From: Lewinellaceae bacterium SD302
GTDB lineage: Bacteria; Bacteroidota; Bacteroidia; Chitinophagales; Saprospiraceae
Assembly: GCA_002591745.1 (NCBI GenBank)
Contig: PDLQ01000039.1
Location: forward strand, 1 to 44,427
DNA: 44,427 nucleotides
Direction: 5' to 3'
Under the pieces are notes generated by a model. It did no database searches. It was not told the origin of the DNA and was given only the letters and a program-made list of their open reading frames with translations. Position numbers and translations under genes: made by a program. Positions 34,799 through 41,684 of the stretch are shown one piece after another (the stretch's first letter is position 1; each line of letters starts with the position of its first letter).

Positions 34799-35881
34799 AT
34801 GCGTCATAACTTTTTCTTCTTATTATTTGCACTGCTACTTTGTAGTCATAATAATCACGTTTACGCGCAAATTGATCCTCCATCGCTGGAAGCGGATAAT
34901 ATTGCGAACATTTCCTTTGGGGAGGACATTGATTGTGAGACGAAATATTGCCGGCCGGGCGTAAGAAATCGCTCCCAGAGCCGGGGTGTAGTGATTCGCT
35001 ACGAGCGGCAAGCTGGCTTCGACTGGTCAATGGCCAACGACCGCTTGGAAGGTGCGCCCGTCCGGGTGAATGGTTTGGAGCAATTCACGTTTAAGTTCAA
35101 GGTGCCCATCCTCAATAAGCCTGGGCTGAAATTCTTACTGGGCTATGAATGGGATACCGAAAAATACTACTTTGATAACATCGACCCGATAGCCGACGGT
35201 GCCCGGCCCACCATGTGGCAGTTGCTGGACGAGCGGCGTCTGAAAGCCACTAAAATCAGCGCTTACCTGACAAAGAGTTTCAACGAAACCTTTTATATCT
35301 CGGGGCGGCTGCGACTTTCTCTTCAGGGTGATTACGATGGATTGATGGACTTTGCGGAGGAGTACCGTACGTATAGTGGTGGGGTGGCTTTTGGTAAGAA
35401 AGTCAGTCAGGACGAAGAATGGGGTGTTGGACTTACCTACAGCCAAAACCCTGCCAGAACGGTTATTCTGCCTTTCTTCATCTATAACAAGACCTGGAAT
35501 GATTATTGGGGACTGGAATCGGCGCTGCCTGGTCAGATATTCCTGCGCTATAACATTGACCCGGTCAAGCAAAATGCTTTCAAATTCGGCGCTGCGGCAG
35601 ATTCACGCTTTTACGTGATCAACAGCCTGGGAGATAAATCGCGCTACACGAATTTTGAAGAATACTATCTGCGCCGTCTAGCCGTTCGTGGGCTGGCGCA
35701 GTACGAACACAAGTTGTCCAAATGGTTCTGGGCCTTCGTTCAGGGTGGGGTAGTGGTACCAATAAACACCCGTTTCAATTCGATTGAGGATGTAGACCTG
35801 GACCTTAATACGGAAGTTGGAGCGCGACCATTTTTGCGGATCGGGCTATTTTTGGCACCACCGAAAGAGTTGGTACGGTAG
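34799..35881 (+). CDS. Outer-membrane beta-barrel protein, DUF6268-like
   Basis: 360 residues with a signal peptide (MRHNFFFLLFALLLCSHNNHVYAQ). The mature part has repeated amphipathic strands (QFTFKFKVPILNKPGLKFLLGYEW, FYISGRLRLSLQGDYDG, EEWGVGLTYSQNPARTVILP) and ends near LRIGLFLAPPKELVR, consistent with an outer-membrane barrel. The arrangement resembles Bacteroidota DUF6268 proteins, of unknown function; this family call is from pattern memory. It is convergent with the GlmU-like gene, with a gap of nine bases. A copy of the dispersed motif lies within the signal-peptide codons. Confidence 0.7.
   Translation: MRHNFFFLLFALLLCSHNNHVYAQIDPPSLEADNIANISFGEDIDCETKYCRPGVRNRSQSRGVVIRYERQAGFDWSMANDRLEGAPVRVNGLEQFTFKFKVPILNKPGLKFLLGYEWDTEKYYFDNIDPIADGARPTMWQLLDERRLKATKISAYLTKSFNETFYISGRLRLSLQGDYDGLMDFAEEYRTYSGGVAFGKKVSQDEEWGVGLTYSQNPARTVILPFFIYNKTWNDYWGLESALPGQIFLRYNIDPVKQNAFKFGAAADSRFYVINSLGDKSRYTNFEEYYLRRLAVRGLAQYEHKLSKWFWAFVQGGVVVPINTRFNSIEDVDLDLNTEVGARPFLRIGLFLAPPKELVR
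34830..34848 (+). repeat. Dispersed motif copy in signal-peptide codons (one-base deletion)
   Basis: CACTGCTACTTTGTAGTCA lacks the variable base and has one mismatch. It is read in a different frame from other coding copies (LLLCS). Confidence 0.6.
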
Positions 35882-35890
35882 CCGCTGCAG

Positions 35891-37102
35891 TTACTTGGGG
35901 CGATACTCAGCGCTCTCCTCAAAAACATGGGTGAGCATCTCCCGCTCATCTTCGCTTAATACCTTATCACGCCGGGCCATCACTCTTTCGATGGTCGCCA
36001 GTGCTTTATCCAGCCGATAGGTCTGAAATCCATTGCTGCCTCCCCAACTGAAACTAGGAATAAAAGTGCGGGGAAAACCCTCGCCGAATATATTGGCACT
36101 CACGCCAATCACCGACCCGGTATTAAACATAGTATTAATGCCGGCTTTGCTGTGGTCGCCCATCACCAGGCCGTGAAACTGAAGCCCGGTACGGGCGAAA
36201 CGACCCTCGGGATACGACCATACCCTGACTTCGGAATAATCGTTTTTAAGATTGGATGCATTGGTGTCCGCACCAATGTTGCACCACTGGCCGATCACGG
36301 CGTTACCCAGGTAGCCGTCGTGGCTTTTGTTACTGTTAGCCTGAAAGACAACATTATTGACTTCTCCTCCGACCTTACACTGAGGTCCCAGTGTTGTGGC
36401 TCCATAAATCTTGGCGCCCATTTTTAAGGCACTTCCCGCACCGATGCTAATGGGGCCGCGCATCAGACAACCTTCCAGCACGACGGCATCTTTACCGATG
36501 TAGATCGGTCCGCTTTTAACATTCAAGGTAGCCGCTTCAATATTGGCCCCTTCCTCTATGAATAATTGATCCGTAGACCCGATCAAAGTATTGCTGGCGG
36601 AGAGCGGCTGAGATTCGCGGCCGGCAGTAAGCAGCGTAAAATCACTGCGAATGGCCGCATCGTTTTGGCGGAAAATGTCAGCCGGGCGTTCGATGCGACT
36701 GATGCCTTCCTCCCGAAATTCTCTTACCTCTATGTTGCCGAATTCACCACCATCCAGTAAGCCTAGTATAGCTTCCTGATCAAGGTGGGTAGCAACGAGT
36801 TCCCCTTCCCGGACGTAGGCTGTACCCAGTTCAATGGAGGTCGCCCAGTTAATGAAGTCCCGGTCGGGTAGGATATTTCCGTTGATCAGTAGATTGCGTT
36901 CCCCGTAGAGAATGGGGAATAGCTTGCTCAGGTGGTCCTGGGTGAGGTAGGAAACCGGAAGAGTGGGCAGGAGTTGCTCGTATTTTTCTTTGATCGTAAG
37001 GATGCCGACCCTGAGTGCGGCCACCGGCCGGGTGTAGGTGAGGGGGAGCAGGTGCTCGCGGCAATCGCTATCGAAAAGAACAATGTGGCTTGGTGCAGTC
37101 AT
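35891..37102 (-). CDS. GlmU-like putative sugar nucleotidyltransferase, Bacteroidota type
   Basis: 403 residues. The N-terminal part starts HIVLFDSDCREHLLPLTYTRPVAALRVGI, the hallmark of the alternative GlmU-like family (TIGR03991). The C-terminal half is a left-handed beta-helix with hexapeptide repeats (about residues 175-330: VKSGPIYIGKDAVVLEGC, IGAGSALKMGAKIYG, NAVIGQWCNIGADTNASNLK). Classical GlmU makes UDP-GlcNAc for peptidoglycan and LPS; this family is thought to replace or supplement it, but activity is not proven from sequence. It lies downstream of the L31 gene on the same strand with a strong hairpin between, and no separate promoter was recognised. Confidence 0.88.
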   Translation of the reverse strand: MTAPSHIVLFDSDCREHLLPLTYTRPVAALRVGILTIKEKYEQLLPTLPVSYLTQDHLSKLFPILYGERNLLINGNILPDRDFINWATSIELGTAYVREGELVATHLDQEAILGLLDGGEFGNIEVREFREEGISRIERPADIFRQNDAAIRSDFTLLTAGRESQPLSASNTLIGSTDQLFIEEGANIEAATLNVKSGPIYIGKDAVVLEGCLMRGPISIGAGSALKMGAKIYGATTLGPQCKVGGEVNNVVFQANSNKSHDGYLGNAVIGQWCNIGADTNASNLKNDYSEVRVWSYPEGRFARTGLQFHGLVMGDHSKAGINTMFNTGSVIGVSANIFGEGFPRTFIPSFSWGGSNGFQTYRLDKALATIERVMARRDKVLSEDEREMLTHVFEESAEYRPK

Positions 37103-37131
37103 GTGAGACTAGGGTGTTGGGTGACGAACCA

Positions 37132-37161
37132 AGCCCGAACCACGTTATCGTGATTCGGGCT
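37132..37161 (-). terminator. Hairpin between L31 and the GlmU-like gene
   Basis: AGCCCGAACCACG pairs with CGTGATTCGGGCT around TTAT, a 12-bp stem with one internal mismatch. It starts about 30 bases after the L31 stop. The tail on the minus strand is only weakly T-rich (TGGTTCG), so it may attenuate rather than fully stop read-through into the GlmU-like gene. Confidence 0.75.
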
Positions 37162-37192
37162 CCATTCTGTAATTCGCGGAGGCGAAGGAAGT

Positions 37193-37468
37193 TTAGTCTT
37201 CCTGCTTGGCCTTGGCGAAACGGCTGCCGCCGAATTTCTTGTTGAACTTGTCGATCCGACCAGCGGTATCAACGAAAGTCATCTTACCAGTGAAGAAAGG
37301 GTGAGACTGATCGGAGATTTCCAATTTGATCAATGGGTACTCTTTGCCATCTTCCCAGGTTTCGTTGTCACGGCTCTTGGCACAAGACTGACCCAACCAG
37401 GCTTTGTCGGCGGTAATGTCACGGAAAATCACCGTGCGGTAGTCATCAGGATGGATGTCTTTTCTCAT
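37193..37468 (-). CDS. rpmE2: 50S ribosomal protein L31, type B
   Basis: 91 residues from ATG 37468 (a GTG one codon earlier is less likely). L31 binds the central protuberance of the large subunit and bridges to the 30S. The start MRKDIHPDDYRTVIFRDITAD and the segment SHPFFTGKMTFVDTAGRIDKF are diagnostic. The CxxC zinc-binding pairs of type A L31 are missing (only one Cys, in GQSCAKSRD), so this is the zinc-independent type B form. It has its own textbook promoter, which overlaps the 3' end of the M16 peptidase gene. Confidence 0.97.
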   Translation of the reverse strand: MRKDIHPDDYRTVIFRDITADKAWLGQSCAKSRDNETWEDGKEYPLIKLEISDQSHPFFTGKMTFVDTAGRIDKFNKKFGGSRFAKAKQED

Positions 37469-37489
37469 CACTTCAATAATTTAGGAGCG

Positions 37490-37520
37490 CAAAGGTAAGC
37501 GTTTTTACTTTATCACGCAA
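37490..37520 (-). promoter_or_regulatory. Bacteroidota -33/-7 promoter of the L31 gene
   Basis: On the minus strand, TTG (37520-37518), a 20-base spacer, then TACCTTTG (37497-37490), 21 bases before the ATG. This is the same TTG-N20-TACCTTTG layout as the promoter at 14998. The -33 part lies in the last codons of the M16 peptidase gene. Confidence 0.8.
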
Positions 37521-38769
37521 GGCTTTCCGGCTCGTAGATTAACTCAATCCTCCTTTCAGGTCGTAAATATTCGGCGGCGCAGCGTTGGAGGTCTTCTACA
37601 GTGACTGAGCGGTATCGCTCACTATCCGTATTGATCATTTCGGGGTCGCCCAGGGCGGCAGCCACGCAGAGTTCTCCTCCCCGGTTGGTCAGGCTGAGGT
37701 CGCTGTAGTTGTTGCGGACTTCCAGCTTATTCAGCACTTTTTGTAATTCAGAGGGCTGAATGCCTCCTTCGGCCAACTGTGCGGTGGCGGCCAATAAGAT
37801 CGCGTTTGCTTCGTCGGGGTCTACTTCTTCGTCAACCCGACCTTCGATCAGGAACAGGCCGGAATCAAACATATCGTTCAGCTCGGCCTCTACGGTGTGG
37901 AAGATCTCCCGCTGGCGTACTAACTGTCGGTAGAGTCGGCTGGACCGACCGCCACCGAGTAGGAATGCCAGTACGTCCAGGGCGTAAAAATCGGGGTGCA
38001 ATCGACCGGGGATCGGATAAGCCTGGTAAATGGCGGTAGAGGGAACGTCGGCCCGCACTCGTTTAATTCGGGGAGCACTTATTGCGGCTTCTACGGGGAA
38101 ATCGTGGATAGGCATCTTTTCTCCGGCGGCAATACCTCCAAAGTAGCGCTCAATCAATTCGCGTCCTTTAGCGGGGTCAATATTGCCACACAGGGAGATG
38201 ACCGCATTGTTTGGGCGGTAATAGCGGTAGAAGAAATCCTTTACCTCTTTGAGCTGAGCCGCCTCAATGTCCGCGAAATCCTTTCCGATCACCGGCCACC
38301 GATAAGGGTGTTCCCGGTAGGCCATACCGTAGAGGTGATGTCCCGCGTCTCCGTAGGGCTCTTCCAGGCAGGTTTCCTTGAATTCTTCGACGACCACTTT
38401 CTGCTGAGTCGCCAGGGTACGTGGACTGAAGTTGAGTGCGCGCATCCGGTCGCTCTCCAGCCAGAGAGCGGTTTCCAGGTTCTCTGCCGGCACAACGTCG
38501 TAGTACAGGGTGTAGTCGTTGGTGGTATAGGCATTGTTTTCTCCTCCGGCCCGGTGGAGCTGGTCGTCAAAATTGTCTACGCCCTCGGAGCCGGCGAACA
38601 TCAGGTGTTCGAAGAGGTGTGCGAAGCCAGTCCGCCGGGGCGGATCATTACGACTGCCCACTTTGTAGAGTAGGCTGACGGCCACGAAAGGGCGCTTGCG
38701 GTCGGGTTGAATGATGACTTCCAAACCGTTGTCCAGCCGGAAGTGATCGTACTTAATGCGGTGATCCAT
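37513..38769 (-). CDS. M16 family zinc metallopeptidase
   Basis: 418 residues from ATG 38769 (MDHRIKYDHFRLDNGLEVII); an upstream in-frame start at 38829 would overlap the divergent gene. The inverted zinc motif HxxEH is HLFEH at residues 51-55 (TGFAHLFEHLMF), and the third ligand is probably a Glu in VVVEEF, about 74 residues later. The segment GCGGRSSRLYRQL-like (GGGRSSRLYRQLVR) is the second-domain signature of M16 halves. With ~420 residues this is a single half-size subunit (M16B type), likely acting as a dimer. No signal peptide is evident with the chosen start, so it is likely cytosolic, unless the 38829 extension is real. Substrates are probably peptides. Confidence 0.92.
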   Translation of the reverse strand: MDHRIKYDHFRLDNGLEVIIQPDRKRPFVAVSLLYKVGSRNDPPRRTGFAHLFEHLMFAGSEGVDNFDDQLHRAGGENNAYTTNDYTLYYDVVPAENLETALWLESDRMRALNFSPRTLATQQKVVVEEFKETCLEEPYGDAGHHLYGMAYREHPYRWPVIGKDFADIEAAQLKEVKDFFYRYYRPNNAVISLCGNIDPAKGRELIERYFGGIAAGEKMPIHDFPVEAAISAPRIKRVRADVPSTAIYQAYPIPGRLHPDFYALDVLAFLLGGGRSSRLYRQLVRQREIFHTVEAELNDMFDSGLFLIEGRVDEEVDPDEANAILLAATAQLAEGGIQPSELQKVLNKLEVRNNYSDLSLTNRGGELCVAAALGDPEMINTDSERYRSVTVEDLQRCAAEYLRPERRIELIYEPESLA

Positions 38770-38819
38770 ATAGTTGTGTACGTCAAAAAGCAACAAACCG
38801 GCATCTGGATAGTTGCCCA

Positions 38820-39305
38820 ATGCTGTCAACGCACTCCATTATCTCCCTGCTACTGAGCGCTCTCTTATTATCCGCACTGCGTTGCGCAGATTATCCCGTA
38901 CCTCCCCGACCGCATAGTTTGGATTACCTGGAATTTCACGATCCGTCGGGTTGGGTCTTACACATTGATGGTGACGGTGGTGGTCGTCTGATCCGCCGTC
39001 AGCTGCCGGGGCGGCGGGTTATTTACCTGCCGGCCACTTTTCGGTGGCAACAGTCCGCCCGCCGAATTTCCCGTTGCCACGAGACAATCAGTATTACTTC
39101 GCCTTCCTGCTCCAGGGCTGTATATTTTGTTCAGGCAAATAATGAAACCCGTGTTTGTCAATGCCCGGAAGGCTTCTGGGTGAAGCAATATTTTGAAAAG
39201 GCTTTTGAAGAAATGCGTAGATCGCCCGGTGAAAGGCGGGATCGCCGGATGTTGAAAAGGGCTTGGCTAAGGGAGCCGCCGATGGCCGTATTGAAGGGGA
39301 AGTAG
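38820..39305 (+). CDS. Small putative secreted protein, unknown family
   Basis: 161 residues. The N-terminus MLSTHSIISLLLSALLLSALRC looks like a signal peptide, possibly with a lipobox-like ending at Cys22. The rest is basic, with several Arg-rich stretches (RLIRRQLPGRRVIYLP, RSPGERRDRRMLKRAWLR) and five further cysteines or so, including RCHETISITSPSCSRA and RVCQCPEGF, which could form disulfides. No family is recognised. It is divergent from the M16 peptidase, with 50 bases between the starts. The codon pattern and signal peptide support a real gene, but it is the weakest of the larger ORFs. Confidence 0.55.
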   Translation: MLSTHSIISLLLSALLLSALRCADYPVPPRPHSLDYLEFHDPSGWVLHIDGDGGGRLIRRQLPGRRVIYLPATFRWQQSARRISRCHETISITSPSCSRAVYFVQANNETRVCQCPEGFWVKQYFEKAFEEMRRSPGERRDRRMLKRAWLREPPMAVLKGK

Positions 39306-39310
39306 TTTTT

Positions 39311-39329
39311 TGGCTTCAAAGTAGCAATG
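39311..39329 (-). repeat. Dispersed motif copy (one-base deletion)
   Basis: The minus strand reads CATTGCTACTTTGAAGCCA. It forms the left end of the palindromic element. Confidence 0.7.
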
Positions 39330-39404
39330 ATCTAATGAGGCAATGATCTAGTGAGGGGATGATCTAATGTGGGACATTTATTTAGATCATTGAATCATTA
39401 CCAG

Positions 39405-39424
39405 CACTGCTACTTTGCTAGCCA
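39405..39424 (+). repeat. Dispersed 20-nt motif, perfect intergenic copy
   Basis: CACTGCTACTTTGCTAGCCA, the right end of the palindromic element, downstream of both neighbouring genes. That position argues against a promoter role. Confidence 0.85.
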
Positions 39425-39459
39425 TAGTCCACATAGCGTATAATACGAGTGCTGATATT

Positions 39460-40584
39460 CTATTTTGCCAAATCCTTGTACAATTCCAGCCATTGCAGCG
39501 TCACCGGTTCGGCTAAAAAGCGTTTGGCGTACTGCCGCCCATTTTGGATCATCCGTTCACGGAGCGTTTGGTCTTCCAGACTCTTCTGCCAGGCGGTGGC
39601 GATTTGAGAATAGTCCTCCGGGTCGATCAATAAACTATCGGGGCCGGCGGCTTCGGGTAAGGAGGATCGATTGGACGTGATGACTGGTACACCGCTATTG
39701 AGCGCCTCGATGATGGGAATACCGAAGCCTTCGTAAAAGGAAGGGTAAAGAAATGTTTCGGCCATCTGATAGACGACCGGGAGGTCATCAAAATCTACTT
39801 TACGGAAGAGAAGCAGTTTTCCTACGCCCAATTCATAAGCACGCTGTTCGACCTTTTTGCGGTAAGCCGCGCCACCGCCGCCAACGATCACCAGCGGATG
39901 GCGCAAATTTTCTGGCAATAGTGCCAGTGCTTCTACTATACCTATCAGGTTCTTTCGCTCAATGAGGCTACCCACGTAAAGGCTGAAACTTTCCGGCAAT
40001 TTATAGCGGTCTGCGATTTCCTCACGGGCGGAGGGTGAGCGTTCGAGCATGAAGCGGACATCGCAACTTTGGTAAATAACCCGGATCTTCTCGGAAGGAG
40101 TACCGAAAAATTTTTGAACGTCCGCTTTGGTAGACTCGCTGATGGCCACCACGAGATCGGCATTTTCGCAGGCGTAGCTGAATTTTTGCTGGTAGACGTA
40201 ATTGTCGAAGGTCGCGTACTGATTGGGGTAATGGCGGTAGATCAAATCGTGCATAGTCACTACAGCCGGGACGCCCGTTTTACGGATGCCGAGTGGTAGT
40301 TCATGACTGAGGCCATGGAAAAGGTCCAACCGGTGCTGACTGATCTCACGTTTAACACCCCAGCTACGCCAAAGCAAGCGGCGGCTGGCCGGAGGAGTGA
40401 TGACCTGATAGGCGGGATTACCGAAAAAGTGCTCAGTTTCGTCCTGGCGTTCAGCCTTCGGACTATAGAGATAGTAAGCGTTTTCTGGGGCTGCTTCGGC
40501 AAGGTTACGCAATAGCGTCCGACTGTAGTTACCCAGGCCGGTGAAGTTGTTGAAAAGACGTTTGGCATCGAAGCCGAGGTGCAT
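39460..40584 (-). CDS. Family 4 glycosyltransferase (GT-B fold)
   Basis: 374 residues from ATG 40584 (MHLGFDAKRLFNNFTGLGNYSR); an upstream GTG at 40605 falls in the predicted -7 box and is rejected. The N-terminal acceptor domain contains LDLFHGLSHELPLG and VVTMHDLIYRHYPNQY. The C-terminal donor domain has YVGSLIERKNLIGIVEAL, VDFDDLPVVYQMAETFLYPS and the E-x7-E signature in YEGFGIPIIEALNSGVPVI. Such enzymes transfer a sugar from a nucleotide donor, usually in exopolysaccharide, O-antigen or capsule assembly. No signal peptide or membrane span. It stands alone rather than in a polysaccharide cluster; the GlmU-like and Wzi-like genes in the window could belong to the same surface-sugar pathway, which is an inference. 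Confidence 0.92.
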   Translation of the reverse strand: MHLGFDAKRLFNNFTGLGNYSRTLLRNLAEAAPENAYYLYSPKAERQDETEHFFGNPAYQVITPPASRRLLWRSWGVKREISQHRLDLFHGLSHELPLGIRKTGVPAVVTMHDLIYRHYPNQYATFDNYVYQQKFSYACENADLVVAISESTKADVQKFFGTPSEKIRVIYQSCDVRFMLERSPSAREEIADRYKLPESFSLYVGSLIERKNLIGIVEALALLPENLRHPLVIVGGGGAAYRKKVEQRAYELGVGKLLLFRKVDFDDLPVVYQMAETFLYPSFYEGFGIPIIEALNSGVPVITSNRSSLPEAAGPDSLLIDPEDYSQIATAWQKSLEDQTLRERMIQNGRQYAKRFLAEPVTLQWLELYKDLAK

Positions 40585-40604
40585 AAAAGTTATTTGTAAG
40601 GCCA

Positions 40605-40611
40605 CAAGATA
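40605..40611 (-). promoter_or_regulatory. Possible -7 box of the glycosyltransferase gene
   Basis: The minus strand reads TATCTTG, one base short of the TAnnTTTG consensus, 20 bases before the ATG. It shares the 90-base divergent region with the lipoprotein gene promoter. Confidence 0.4.
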
Positions 40612-40616
40612 AGGGC

Positions 40617-40650
40617 TTTTGCACTCGTCCCGCCGTTAGATCGTAATTTG
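40617..40650 (+). promoter_or_regulatory. Promoter of the 40675 lipoprotein gene
   Basis: TTTTG at 40617-40621 and TAATTTG at 40644-40650 with a 22-base spacer, 24 bases before ATG 40675. This placement argues against the upstream ATG at 40648, which overlaps the box. Confidence 0.5.
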
Positions 40651-40674
40651 TGGCCAGTAACTACTCGACTATCC

Positions 40675-41523
40675 ATGAAATTACTATTCGGAATATGTAC
40701 GGCACTACTCCTTTTCCTCAGCTGTGGAGGAGCAGACTCACCCCAGTTAGCGGAAACGAAACTTGCTGAACCCGTAGCGGATACAGCATCGACTCCGGAT
40801 ACCTGCCTGGTGGACGCCAAAACACTGGCGGGTAACCGCTACGTAGACTATACGACGGGCGAACAAGTGCTGTTGCGGCCAACGGACGCGGCTGATTGGC
40901 AGCTGGAAGTCTATAACCTGTTTGATTGCGGTCTGAAAGCCGTCTACCAACTACCCGAAAACTTCAGTCCTGATTATCCCTATTTTCTGGCCGATATCAA
41001 TTACAACACCTCCCAACGGATGGTGGGTATTCGAGGATATAAAGAATTGTACGTAGTGGATCTAGATCGCCAGGAAAGGAGTGGGAAAATTACGCCGGTC
41101 TACGCCACGGAACGCTTGCAGGACGTGGAGTCCGGTGCGATTCTCCACCTCGAAGTCTGGGAAGATTACCTGGTCGGCACCACTCAGGACTGGGGGGCGT
41201 TCGTCTTTTCTCTGGACAGTAACGACCTTAAGCCCGTCCTGCCGGTAGCTGACCTGGCTATGGAAAACGGTGGCGGCTACCATTCCTTATTTCTTATCGA
41301 AAACGAACAGGGCGAATTTCAGGCTATTTTGCCCAGCATGAACCCGGAGGATGGCGATTTTGCAATCAATCCTTTATTCTCCACTCCCGTAGCCCTATCT
41401 AGTGAAGAAACGGTCTACGCCGCCGGAAGCCCTTACGTACGACTGAAAAAGAAGGATGGAGAACTGGTGGGCGTGAATTTATATACTGGAGTGCTGTTGC
41501 CGGTAATTGAGGAAGTGGAGTAG
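40675..41523 (+). CDS. Putative lipoprotein of unknown function
   Basis: 282 residues from ATG 40675. MKLLFGICTALLLFLSCGG is a lipoprotein signal peptide with lipobox Cys17. A low-complexity linker rich in A, E, T and D follows (about residues 20-45), then a beta-rich domain. YKELYVVDLDRQ, LHLEVWEDYLVGTTQDWGAFVFSLDS and YVRLKKKDGELVGVNLYTG recall strands of a beta-propeller, but no repeat family can be named. Probably attached to the outer or inner membrane facing the periplasm. It is divergent from the glycosyltransferase and followed directly by a palindromic element. Confidence 0.75.
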   Translation: MKLLFGICTALLLFLSCGGADSPQLAETKLAEPVADTASTPDTCLVDAKTLAGNRYVDYTTGEQVLLRPTDAADWQLEVYNLFDCGLKAVYQLPENFSPDYPYFLADINYNTSQRMVGIRGYKELYVVDLDRQERSGKITPVYATERLQDVESGAILHLEVWEDYLVGTTQDWGAFVFSLDSNDLKPVLPVADLAMENGGGYHSLFLIENEQGEFQAILPSMNPEDGDFAINPLFSTPVALSSEETVYAAGSPYVRLKKKDGELVGVNLYTGVLLPVIEEVE

Positions 41524-41526
41524 TTA

Positions 41527-41681
41527 GGACGGCTGCGCCTTTAGTACGCTTTGCGTTAGCGCGGGCTGCGCCCGCTAGAACGCCTTCTGCTTTAGGGCAG
41601 CTCTCGCAGACTAAAGCGAAGCGTTCTAAAGGGCTCTGCCCGTCTAATGCCAAAGGCTACTAAAGGCACTTGCGCCGGTCC
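41527..41681. repeat. Imperfect ~155-bp palindromic intergenic element
   Basis: The left arm GGCTGCGCCTTTAGTACGC through CTGCTTTAG is mirrored by CTAAAGCGAAGCGTTC through CTACTAAAGGCACTTGCGCC. Each arm also carries a nested hairpin (GCGGGCTGCGCCCGC at about 41557, GGGCTCTGCCC at about 41630). The repeated words are TTTAGTA, CGCTTTGCG and TAGAACGC and their complements. It lies between two convergent genes and has no coding capacity. It does not share the AGGAAGGA/AGGAATA blocks of the elements at 22667 and 24105, so it is a second family. Confidence 0.82.
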
Positions 41682-41684
41682 AAA

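Larger units (their letters stand above)
39311..39424. repeat. Palindromic intergenic element bounded by inverted copies of the 20-nt motif
   Basis: The left end 39311-39329 is the motif in minus orientation (one-base deletion) and the right end 39405-39424 is a perfect plus copy (CACTGCTACTTTGCTAGCCA). Between them AATGATCTA repeats three times (39326, 39342 and the truncated ATGATCTA at 39360), followed by the inverse TTTAGATCATTGAATCATT. It lies between two convergent genes and can fold into a long hairpin, so it may end transcription from both sides. Its ends make it look like a small non-autonomous mobile element. Confidence 0.75.

Noticed and set aside
38128..38145. Possible further copy of the dispersed motif (GCTACTTTGGAGG on the minus strand)
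   Set aside because: Only nine core bases match and the flanks differ; it encodes the conserved RYFGG of M16 peptidases, so chance is enough.
37996..38673. A 225-codon plus-strand frame
   Set aside because: It is antisense to the M16 peptidase, including its zinc motif, and shows no family features.
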